From Ganoderma boninense (lineage: Eukaryota > Basidiomycota > Agaricomycetes > Polyporales > Polyporaceae), in contig CM035312.1 of NCBI GenBank assembly GCA_002900995.3, forward strand, positions 806,001 to 870,000: 64,000 nucleotides of DNA. The letters run 5' to 3'. The position numbers and the translations under genes are program-made. This document shows, piece after piece, positions 47,701 to 58,118 of the stretch (position 1 is the stretch's first letter; each line of letters opens with the position of its first letter). A model generated the notes under the pieces. It ran no database searches. It saw only the letters and a list, made by a program, of their open reading frames with translations, and had not been told where the DNA came from.

Positions 47701-48643
47701 GGCGGACCTCGGCTTGGCGGACAGGTATGTCCTGCATAGACTGCACAGGCTCGACGCCGTCGCGAGGGCCGGGTACGAGTCGTACAACTACCCCCAGGGT
47801 GCGTGTCAGACAAGGATGTTGCGTTGCGTGGGCGGAGGGGGGCTAATGAACGTGAGCAGTGATCAACGAGCTGTCGTATTTTGCCAACATCACGCTCTCC
47901 TCGTTCTACTTCGACATGCACAAGGACTGCCTGTATGCGGACCGTGAGGACGGGATCGAGCGCCGGCGGGTGCTCACCGTCCTCGACCAGGTGCTGACGA
48001 CGATGACGCGTGTCCTCGCACCTGTGTTGCCTCACCTTGCGGAGGAGATTCATCAGACGCTGCATGGTGTTGAGGCGCCGTCGGTCTTTACAACCCAATG
48101 GACGCCTTTGGTATGCGTTTCTTGAGGTCTACCTAGACAGGATCTAACGACATACTTATCTGCAGCCGGATGAGTTTGTCGACGCTCAGGCCGAGCAGGA
48201 CATGGACAAGTTGTTCCGCATCCGGTCCAAGGCCAACTCACTCCTCGAGCAGGCGCGCAAGGACGGCGTGGTAAAGAGCTCACTGTCGGCGGACGTCGCG
48301 ATGAGCATCTCCACAGCTGCAACGTCGGACGTCATCGACCTGCTCGGACGCGAAGAGATCACGCTGAAGTCGCTCTTTGGTGTCTCTGGCGTGACACTCT
48401 GCGACAGGAACCTGGACGCGGCTCCTGCTTGGCAATACAAGGACACGCTCGACGTAGATGGTGCGTTTTGCTTAGAGAGATCGATGAACAAGTGCGCTGA
48501 CGCGTCTTTCAGGTACGGAGATAGAACTTGCAGTGCGGCCAGCGGCACATGAAAAGTGCCTGCGTTGCTGGACGTACACCCGCCCTATAGGCGACGAGCT
48601 CTGCGGCCGCTGCGCAGATGTCGTGCGCCCCTCGTCATCCTGA
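44800..48643 (+). CDS. ISM1: Isoleucyl-tRNA synthetase, mitochondrial type
   Basis: Class I synthetase that charges mitochondrial tRNA-Ile. The N-terminus ([20 protein letters not shown], Arg/Ser-rich) is presequence-like. Exon 1 is 44800-45033 and exon 2 (45087-45159) encodes [16 protein letters not shown]. It splits the HIGH motif, continued by [20 protein letters not shown] (from 45276). The donor is GC (GCGAGT). The catalytic core continues [19 protein letters not shown]. The editing (CP1) domain has [12 protein letters not shown] and [64 protein letters not shown] and the KMSKS loop in [16 protein letters not shown] follow. The anticodon-binding domain and a C-terminal zinc site ([16 protein letters not shown]) end in RPSSS. 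It is intact throughout. Confidence 0.95.
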
Positions 48644-49885
48644 TAGACAGCGCTCCTCCACCCCCCATAATCTGCAAGTATCGTAATGTAATGATAATAG
48701 GTACAATGCACATACAGCACTCTCATCACATCCTCACACCCTCGCGTGTGGTTTCCCACTGATCACTTGTTTACGTTGGAGCCAGGTACGAGGCCCTCCC
48801 GCGAAGCTATGGTCTGCCCCGAAGAGGAGGTGGAGGTGGAGGGCCCGGCAACCAAACGAGTATCCGAGATGCGCCTGAGCGAGATCCCAGATCGGGGATG
48901 CGTGCGACTGGGGACAGCCACCATCTTGAATCGGGACTGGCATCGACCTTGGCGTATGTTTGTTTTTGTTCAGAACAGGAAAGGCTTAGTATGTTATGTT
49001 ATGTGGGAGCAGGAACGCAGCGCTTGTCGCCTGGTAGTAAATGGGCTGTCCGAATAGTTCGCTGGGGCAGTCAATTTCACTACCGTCCATGGCACCGCTG
49101 CTCATATGAATCGTGATTGTATCCTGCTCGATCCTGCTACACGCAGTGATGCACCATGGCCCGTCGACACTGCACGGTTGAGCTTCTGCTTTACTCCCCA
49201 ACAATACAATACGGCGTTCGAGCCTTGCCGTTGAAGATTCTAAATGTTTGACATGAAGGGTATAGGTCCGCGAGGGTTGCTGAGAACTGGAAGAATACCT
49301 TCTCAGCTGAGACCAAGTATCTTAAGCTTCACCACACTGGGAGAGAAACAGAATGATTGTGAACATCGATCAGCGATCAACTGCGACCGGATCTCTCAAC
49401 TGAATGACCATAAGCTATTTCCTCGTACCAGCCCATAAGTACGTGGCCGGGCAAACAGCGTGGACGCTATCGTTACATCGGATTGTTCACAAGTCGTCGC
49501 CTCAATGCATTGAATGTTCAGCCCTACAAACGAAGTCGAAGCGTTTGCCCCTCATGTGATACCTCGATCACTAACACCTTGATCGCTACGGCGCGTTGGA
49601 TTACAGTCGTTTTATACCCGACCCCAGAGGTTTTGTTGTCAACTGGGCAGGGACAGGTAGTCGGTTGATCGATGGCGTGAGGTATGGCTAGAAGAGCGAA
49701 GGCATATAGCAGCTTCAAGTAAAGGAGCGAATACAACGAGAAAGACACCTACATTGGAGTGTTAGTTCGTCGAGGCCGTAACTACTTCATGCTGTGACAG
49801 TACGTAGCTTGAGCATTCGAATTGTCGTGCAAAGCGTATGGTACAAAACCTATGATTTAAGGCTTAACCGTTGTAAAAACGACTC
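48644..49885. other. Convergent 3' intergenic region
   Basis: 1.24 kb between the isoleucyl-tRNA synthetase and DJ-1 stops. Base composition is more balanced than in the coding regions. No supported ORF, RNA gene or inverted repeat found. Confidence 0.45.
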
Positions 49886-50852
49886 CTAGGACGATAGATT
49901 TGCGCCAGGTGGGAAAATCATGGGTCCTTCCACCTCTGTACGCTTCTCCAGGCCAAACAGCAGCTGAACAAGGGTGAGTGCGAATGGGAACGCGGTACCT
50001 GGTTTAATGGGTTACAAAATAATCCCTGATCAACGTCCTAATCTACATACCTGGACCCCGACTACGGAGGTTGTATGATCCCAGGGTGCCGTATGAAGCA
50101 GCTGCCAGAACGAAGACACAGAACAAAACGCACCTGGTGACGAGCTTGCCAGAAACGACGACCGACTCCTCGGAGTATTCGAACGCTTCATGAGCAATTA
50201 CACTGAGTGGCAGGTCGTCAGTTTATGATAATGTCTCACCATCCGTGAGGTGGCTCTTGACGCTCGGATGAGAGGTGAGAGGTTGTTTGGGCAAACCCGA
50301 CGTTAAGGCTGCCATGCTGCCTATGGCGGAAAATCGGGTGAGCGAGATTGAAGCGATGGATAACTAGGCAGCACCGTTGACCTGCGCAGATCATGCCAAC
50401 GTATTTCCCAGCCTGGAGATACTCGCGAACCATATGTTGAACTGGAGAGCTGCCGGAGATGGTCTCGGCACCCTTGGCCCCTCCAGGTATGACGAGGAGG
50501 TCGTAATTCTCCTGAGAAAAATAAATAAGTATCCTCGATGCTCGCCTAAGGGACCAATGTTCTAGGACGTACCGGAGTTGCATGCTGGGGGGAGAAGTAG
50601 GTATCGGGGAGGATGTTGATACCGCGGGAGCCCTTTGCGAACGGAGGGTTGTTCTGATATGTGTTTTCGCCCTGGCGTTCCTCACTGGAGACGAACGCAG
50701 AAGTGCATGAGGCACCGGCGCGAACGAGGGTGTCGTAGGTGATCGTGCTGAATCGCTTCGGTCTGAGGTGCGACCACGTCTGATGGGGTGAGAGCTACGT
50801 ACAACTCCATCTCCTCGGTTCCATCGGCGATCAGAATCAAGGCGGAAACCAT
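49886..50852 (-). CDS. DJ-1/PfpI family protein (PARK7-like)
   Basis: Small cytosolic or mitochondrial cysteine protein of the DJ-1 superfamily, often assigned glyoxalase III or redox-protective roles. From ATG 50852: MVSALILIADGTEEMEF with the conserved Glu pair, then [40 protein letters not shown], the nucleophile elbow GKYVGMICAGS with the active-site Cys, and ALTSGLPKQPLTSHPSVKSH. FEYSEESVVVSGKLVTS and RGPGTAFPFALTLVQLLFGL follow, and the protein ends GPMIFPPGANLSS. The RGPGT motif is assembled across an 11 nt exon (50051-50061) between two short introns. Length (about 200 aa) and His/Cys positions are as in the family. Confidence 0.92.
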
Positions 50853-51221
50853 CGCGATATGAGAGCGGGCTGCTGTGGTTGTAGCCGGGTGTAGGGGTTC
50901 GAGCTGGAGCAGGATCAAGGGATGGAGATGACGTCAGCCCGAGAGATCATGGATGTAGGCGGTGAGGACCGGTGAGTCCGCGCCGGCCGAGTCGGAGTCG
51001 TGCCCTGGATGCGTTGCTGTGGCGAACACAGTTTTCTTCTCTCTGACCATCTCCTTGTCTTCTCTGAACACCCCCACGCATGCGGACCGGCTGTTCCACA
51101 CTCCCTCGGCCGTCTATGACAACACGCAAGGTGCGTTCCACTCCATTCTGAAGAAAAAACCGGGGGTCAACGCTAAGTTTATCGCTCAGACACGGATATA
51201 AGCTAGAAGTTGTGTGAGAGC
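50853..51221. promoter_or_regulatory. Divergent promoter region, DJ-1 / coiled-coil protein
   Basis: 369 bases between two outward-facing start codons. No specific element recognised. Confidence 0.4.
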
Positions 51222-53455
51222 ATGAGCATGAGCATGTTTCAGCGCACGACCAAAATGGACGACCAGTTCGCAGAACACCCCTCTTGGCACGCAATCCGCC
51301 CCGGCCATCCTTCCCTCTCCCTCTTCATCCGCGAAATCACATCCGTCTCCGTCACATTCGTCCTCTCCTGTCCCTACTCGGCCCGCGATCCAGACGTATC
51401 CCTCTCATCTCTCGGTCTTTCCTCTTCCGATGACGAAGCCGACTCCTCCACCAGCAAGGCTACCACTACCTTCCCCGACACCGATCGCCCACCGACTATG
51501 ACCGACATCATCAGCAATGGCTTCTCAGTAAAGGTCAACGGCACACCCTGGCGCAAGGTTATCGTCAAGGACGACCTCGCCGACGAGGCCATCATCATCG
51601 TCCACGGCCTCATGCCCGCACGCCAGTACGACGTAGAGCTCGGAATCATGCCCGGAGAATCCACCGTGCGAGGTCAGATCACCACTGGTGTGTCACTTCA
51701 CCCATCCTGTCCTTCTTCTTCGTCCTGCTGTGGTCCAGTGCGACTATCGCCTCCCGTTATCGTGCGATACGCAGTCTAGCCCGACAATCACCTGTCCCGC
51801 CAAGCTTTCCGACAGATGTCATCGGGCAGCGGAGGTTAGGCTGGCAGATACCCTCTATACGCAACGGGGGCTCACGCGACCGAGAGCTGATATGAGCATG
51901 GATATAAGCGATAATGACCTACCCTCTCGCGCCGCCCCATCGTACATCGTCTGTTGCTGCTGTACTACCACCACACTCCTCGATGGGCATGAACCTGTAC
52001 AATCCCGCCCAAACACGTTATCTCGCCCGCCTGTTCGACGCCGTACTCAACGTACTCTATACCGCAGATCCCGAAACGCTCTCCTCGGACCCGTCCGGCC
52101 TCCCCGCATCGGCGCCTGAAGAAGCCGCCCTCAGGTCTCCCGAGCCCTCCTCCGCCCCCTTATCGCTCTCGTCGTCGTCGTCTCCTCCTCACCACCACGC
52201 CCACTCGCCCTCAAACGGGCAATCCCCACACCACAGCCACAATCCGCCGTTCACAGTGGAGGATCGACGTTTGCAGCTGACGCACGCGCTGAGCGTGCTG
52301 AACGCGGAACACACGTCGCTGACATCCGCGCTCAAGGCCGCCCGGCGCGAAAGTCAGAAGGCGGACGCGGCGTTGCGTGCGGAGATCGACACGCTGAAGC
52401 GCGCGGCGGACCGCCATGCCGCAGGCGAAAGCCGTGCGCGCAAGAAGGTCCTCGCTCTGCAGGAGGCGGCGAAGCAGACCCTCGCGGCCGCACGCGACAT
52501 CGAGGCGCTCGTTTCTGACATCGAAGCCGCACGGCCGGCGCTGGAGCAGCGTAAGAGGGAGGTTGAGCGGGAGTGGGAGATGGTGCGGGGAGAAGCGGAG
52601 CGTGTTAGGGTAAGAAGGGAGGAGGCGGAGAGCCGGGAGAAGGTAAGAGCGGAGGCGGGGCAGCAGGAGCTTGCGGTTTTGGCGAATAGGCTGGAGAAGT
52701 TGAGTGGGAAGCGGGAAAAGCTCGAGGGCGAGGGAGGGGTCATTTCAGAGTTGGAGGAACGCCTGAGGAAGCTAGAGGAGGAACGGGAGAGGATCGAGAA
52801 GGACCCGTATGGGTACGAGGGCGACGCCGCCGCGGCCGAAGACGCAGAGAGTGTGCCGGGAGCGCTGGGTCCCGCGAGGTCCAAAGACGAGGAAGGTGAT
52901 GGGGAGAAGCCGCCGCATGCGGGGCAGCACGGACATCCCAATGCCCCTCACCACAACTTCCATCCAGGTCACCATCCCCGGAAACGCCATTCGCATCCAC
53001 ACGCCGCTCACCACCCCAACCAGCACCACCATCCCCGGTCGTCGTTCCCGCCCCCAAGAGGGACCGGGCCCCAGCACCAGGACCCGATCCATAGACCCTC
53101 AGGCCACCGAGCGTCGCATCCTGCTCCAGGTCATCCCGCGGCGGGTGCCCCCCATGCTGCGCAACATGGGCAGCACCCACACAAGAGCCACGGCCGCAAT
53201 TTCCGCGCCCAACAGGTGCACGGCTCCTCATCTTCGTCCTCGGCGTCGAGCACGCCCGCAATGGCGGGTGGGTCAATGTTATCGAGCCGTGCGCCCCCAT
53301 TCGAGCCAGGGCGCCACCGATCGCACTCGAGCTCGCAGGCGGCAGTCGCGGTGAAGTCGGACTTGAACCCCGGCTCGACGCCGTTCGCGCCGCGGTCGAC
53401 GGCGGCGCAGGCGGTCGCGTCTGCGGTCGGGGCGGGGGCGGGGGCGGCGTCATAA
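51222..53455 (+). CDS. Unrecognised protein with beta-rich N-terminus and long coiled coil
   Basis: Family not recognised beyond resemblance to uncharacterised basidiomycete proteins. The N-terminal exon (from ATG 51222, MSMSMFQRTTKMDDQF) has a beta-strand-rich module (VSVTFVLSCPYSA, FSVKVNGTPWRKVIV, IIIVHGLMPARQYDVELGI) that looks fibronectin-III-like, with an acidic Ser-rich loop. A long exon (within 51914-53455) encodes a low-complexity Ser/Pro/His stretch and an uninterrupted heptad-rich coiled coil (RLQLTHALSVLNAEHTSLTS through SELEERLRKLEEERERIEKD). A His/Pro/Ser-rich disordered tail ends VGAGAGAAS. The joint between the two exons (51690-51960) is unclear and part of the second ORF before about 52030 may be intronic. 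A structural or cytoskeletal role is possible but unproven. Confidence 0.7.
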
Positions 53456-54195
53456 CCCAGTACTCACGATTCACGATTCACGGTGCTGAATGTTCCAACG
53501 TTTTTCGATCCCCATTGTACGTCTAGCTAGAGCCAATGTGTGTATCAATCGCAATTATCCATAGCCGTAACTTAATTTTGCAACATCTGTATACACGTCT
53601 ACCATTGCAACACGTTTCGGGTCTTTGTGGCCCATCCGACATCGTGTGCTTTGTGCTCGGCGACCTTGACGCTGACATCATGGGTAGACGAACTACGGAA
53701 TTTTCTCCTCGAAACATGTTGCTCTGAAAGGTGACCATGTGGAACGCGTCGTTACGTGGGGCCGAGGCCTGTTGCTTAACCACCGGAAATGCACAAAGGG
53801 GGATAGGAAACACTGTCGCGCGGAACGGACATCGCATTCCTATTCACTTTGTGTCGTACACAAGGAAATAATAGCAGCAAATCATGAGCCTAAGGCAATA
53901 TAACGGGGTCAGTTTCGCTCATGTCAGTGTAAGTACATATGTTCACGCGTGCTGTCTTCAATCGTCACAGTCCGAAGTGGTCTCTCAAGGCAGACAATAG
54001 ATGGATGATGTGTTGCGAGCGGCCATATGCATATGGCCAGAACGGATGAATATTGCAAGCTGGAGCTTGAATGTTGGGCCAGAACAAACCCCGAGCACAC
54101 TGAGCACGCAGCACTCAGAAACCGCGGTCGGCAGCCGCAGACGCACGATAGGCGGAGAAACGAGCAAAAGGAGGAGTACAGGAGACACGACACCA
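53456..54195. other. Convergent 3' intergenic region
   Basis: Between the coiled-coil gene stop and the ENP2 stop. No supported ORF or repeat. Confidence 0.5.
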
Positions 54196-56897
54196 TCACA
54201 TCCGTCTGAACGTGTTTCTGCTCCCGCTCCGCATGCCCTGCCGTCGTTTTGTCCGCCCGCTCCTCTCCGACTCGGCCATCTCAACCTCGGGCTCGTCCCC
54301 GCCGCGCTCCATGCCAGCACCAAACACCTCCACGCCCTTCTGCCTGGGCCCCTTCTCCTTCCCCTTCCGCTGCGTCACCTTCCCTCCGCCCATTCCGTCG
54401 TCGTCGTCGTCAGCAGCGCCCGACGAACTCGTCCTGGGCACAAATGTCATCTCCATACCGCCGTCGGCAGCGTGGTGGATATCCGAGCCGTGCGCCGACG
54501 CGCGCTGCTTGCCCTTGGAACCCAGTTGTGAACGACGCTGGCCGAAGGTCGCGTTCTTGTCCACCCCGCGGCCGGTCCCGGAATCATGCGCTTGCAGGGG
54601 CACAAGGCGGACCTTCGGGTCCCGTCTTGGTGGTGCACGGGTAGGCTTGGGGGCGGTATTGCGGGCAGCCAACCGGGCGCGGATGTCGTCTTGCCAGAGC
54701 TCTGCACAGACCAAACCATCAGCATCCAGCTCTCTCGCAAGTCAACAAGGGGACGATGGAACGTACTGCCTGCATCGTCGCTGTCTTCGCTCTCGCTCCC
54801 GCTTTTGTCCTCTTCGCTGTCATCGCTCTCGCTCAGCGGGTCCGACGAGGACTTGTCGCTCTCGTCCTCTTCCTCCTCCACAGCCGTCTTGCCTCTGGGG
54901 CGTCCGACTTCCCGGTTTTGACGCTGGGCGACGGCAGAGGGGTTAAGCAGCGCGAACTCCCTGCTGGTCTCGTCCACCTCGAACTCGGGGTTCTCGAACA
55001 CAGCAGCGAAACGCGGGTCGTGCAGCAGGCCCGCTTTCCCCGTGTTGGCACCCACTTCCTCTTCCTCTTCCCCTCCGCCCTCCTCGTCCACCTCCATCGC
55101 ATCCACCTCCACCTCCTCGTCTGCCACAGCCTCCGCCTTGGCTTTCTTCGCCGCCTTCCGCTCCTCTCGCTTGCGCGCCCGCTCCTCCTCCTTCCTGACC
55201 TTCTCCGCCAGTGCCTTGTTGACTTTGACCCCGGCGCCGGCGTCCTTCTTCGTGCGGATGCGCGTCTCGGCGAGCTTGTCCATCTTCTCCTGCACCATGC
55301 GCTCGCGGTGCTCGGCGTACGCGTACGGGTTCGCGATGACGCGTGCGGCGTCGTACAGCTCGAGGGAGACGAAGTAGCCGTGCATGTACGGCTTGAGCGC
55401 CGGCGTGCCGACGAGGTGGTCCAATCCGAGCCTGAGGAGACGCGCATACAACGAGAGTGAGCAAGCAGGCACAAGAAAGGCGGCGGTATGACCGGACATA
55501 CTTGGCGAGCTCAGGGCGGTCGATGAACTTGTAATCCTGGTACGCGGTGCGCGTCGTCTGGTCCTCCATCTCCTCGGTGAGGTTCTCGAGGAAGCTGCAC
55601 CATTTGGGCGCGGGACCGAGCTGGGGGACGAAGTACGTCGTCATTTTGATGCCCTCGTTCGCCAGGAGCATGAGACCGGTCCCGGGTACGTGGTGGATAT
55701 CGTTGATGTCCCTCGCAGGGGTGATGGACGTGAAGTTGGACTCGGGCTAGCGCATACAGTTAGGATACGAGTATTACTCCTGCCGCAAGGGATGATAACG
55801 TATTACGCACTGTATTGCGGTTCCAGATCTTGACGACCTTTTTGTCTGCACTGAGGACGTACCCCTCGCCAGCCATCCGGCTGCCGCCCTCTATCCAGCT
55901 CACATTCTTTACAGGCAGGCCGTACCCTTGATCTTTCAACGCCAAATGCCTAGCCGACCGAATATCGTACAACAGGGTGTGCCCGGACGATGTTCCAACC
56001 GCATACGACAAGCCATCCTGTCTCGAGGCTATTGCAGTAACTGAAAGCGGAGCGAGTCGTGTGCCGTCATCGATGCCAGGAAGCGCAGGAGGTGCAGTCG
56101 TTATCATGGGCATAAGCCGCTCGCGCGGTAGCCGCAGAATGCCCACTTTTGAGCGCGAGCGTGGATCCCAAAGCTCGACCGTGCCATTCCCCTCTACGCC
56201 GAATGCGAACAGTTGGTGAGCGGGGTTGATGTCGATCACGTTTACGCCTGCTATATCTTCTCCGCCATCTCCTTGCAGCAATAATGGGTTGAGGAACCGT
56301 CCCTGGTCCAAGTTGAGACGGTAGATCTCAGGACCGGAGGCGGCGAAAAGGGCATCGCACGAGGGGAAGTGGTATGCGAGTGCGCGACCAAAGCGGGGTA
56401 TGCGGGTGCGGTAATGGAAACCACCTTGTGTGTGTAACTCGACAGAACGGTCGTTTTGGAGGTGTATTGACTTTGTCCAATCATCCGAAAGCATCTAGGA
56501 GTCGCGGGGAATGTGAGGACGTCTGGTCGTCCAGAAACTTAGATGAGACAGCAAAAGACTCACTCACAACAAAGTCGACATTTTCTGCGTCCGTATGTCT
56601 CTCGAATTTGAGCGAGAGCTGGTCCAAGTCCCATACCCGGATTTGCGGCTTATATGTCCCAGTCGCGACCGCGTGGTGCCCATCTCGAGTTGTCTTAATC
56701 TTGTTACTTGCCTCCGGAAAGTCGAAGTGTTGGATCAGCTCAATGGTCCCCTCGACTTGCTCCCGAATGACCCTCTTCCCCTTCCCCTTGGCTTGACGTT
56801 TCTGTGTAAGCCAGTCCGGGAGTGCAGAAGAGGAACTAGATGCTTCTCCATTTACGGTGTAAACCTTGACCGCGCTTGGATCCTGTGTTGCGCCCAT
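54196..56897 (-). CDS. ENP2: Nucleolar protein ENP2/NOL10, 40S ribosome biogenesis WD-repeat protein
   Basis: Nucleolar component of small-subunit processome assembly. From ATG 56897: MGATQDPSAVKVYTVNGEAS, then a WD40 propeller (TGTYKPQIRVWDLDQLSLKF, GFHYRTRIPRFGRALAYHFP, HQLFAFGVEGNGTVELWDPR, YAVGTSSGHTLLYDIRSARH, VLSADKKVVKIWNRNT, DINDIHHVPGTGLMLLANEG). The ENP2-specific block LGPAPKWCSFLENLTEEMED, LGLDHLVGTPALKPYMHGYF and YDAARVIANPYAYAEHRERM follows. The NUC153 motif is DPRFAAVFENPEFEVDE. The C-terminus is highly charged with Lys/Glu and acidic Ser/Asp runs and ends GSRNTFRRM. All family landmarks are present in order. Confidence 0.95.
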
Positions 56898-57996
56898 GGT
56901 GCCAAAACGTAGTCTGGCGCGTCGAGTAGAAAAATGTGGGAGGAAGGGAGGGAACGAGCTCCAGGAATCGGCGGCACGAAGGCTCGGCAGACCCAACTCT
57001 GCAACGAGCGCCAACCAAAAATTCGATGGTGCACGTGACGGGCGCTTCTCAAAGTAGCCTGAACAGTGCTGAACCTGAGCAGCCTGAGCCTGCGGGCCTC
57101 AGCTTGAGTGCCATTTGTCGGTTTCTACCCGTAAGGACGACAACTTGCTTCAACAGCTCTCAAATAGTACTGACCTATCTGGTGCTCATAGGACTGTTGT
57201 GGTTATGTGCCATACCCGCACGCCCACACGCCGCCACACTGCCACAGCTATATATCCGCGTGCATGGAGTCACAGATCTATGCAACGCAGCCTGAGCTCC
57301 GGGGTCTTCGATAGCTCAAGCCATTCCTGTATGTATGTCGCCATCGGAAGATATGCATGAGGATTTGAATAGGCAGTCCAATGTGTATCCAGGCCGCAGT
57401 GCTTAGGTAGATTCAGATGAGGTTGAGGTTAGAGACGCGGCGATCACGAAGCTTCTCAATGTAGGCTTGATACAATATTAGACTTGTTGGGGCAGCTCCT
57501 GGATGTATCGTAGTGCAAAACCTAAAGCCTGGCCGGATCACCGGCCGCAAGCATTTAAGTAGGTAGACGGCATCGCTCGTTGGGGATACAGTGCAGTGCA
57601 GTTCCTCGGCGTGGTCTTGTATCAAGATGGATGTGAGAAACATATATATATATAAAAAGGATGCTGGCATGTTATTGATGGGTTGGTGGTTGATTTGATG
57701 GAGAGCAACCCAAGAGGGTTGGAGATGGTGGTTTGGAAAGAACGTGAGCGCTTGCATTCCAAATGGAATTGCGTCGGGCGTTCCCGGTCTCTATGTACCA
57801 CCCACCACCGTCAGCCTGAGGTCACCGGTCTCCCCTTGCCCGGCGACACACGACCTCCCCCAGGCTCCGTCCCACCGCTGCTTCGGGTTGAGGAGCGATT
57901 CCAGGGAGGAGGGATTGGGCCTTGATCATGTTAGGGCGTCTGTTTGTAAATCACGTGCTGTACAGTTCTGAACCTTACTTCTCCTCAACCCTCAAC
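56898..57996. other. Intergenic region left of the mobile element
   Basis: Contains the ENP2 promoter side and the left flank of the 57997-64000 element. An alternating TA run sits at 57642-57654. No supported ORF. The bases just outside the left terminal repeat (ending CCTCAAC) are one half of any target-site duplication; the other half lies beyond the window. Confidence 0.5.
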
Positions 57997-58056
57997 AGCG
58001 GCTGGCACCAAATATTGGTAAACAGCCGGAGGGCCGGAGTACAGGCGCCAAGAACC
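57997..58056 (+). repeat. Left terminal inverted repeat
   Basis: It begins AGCGGCTGGCACCAAATATT. The first 28 bases are identical to the reverse complement of the window end. Over 60 alignment columns about 54 match (four mismatches, two one-base gaps). It contains a small hairpin with ACCAA/TTGGT arms and an ATA loop, a plausible protein-binding site. Confidence 0.95.
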
Positions 58057-58118
58057 GTCCTCTTTTGGCATCTCTACGGCCCTCAGCGCCACGACTACGG
58101 AAAAATCGAAAATTCTGA

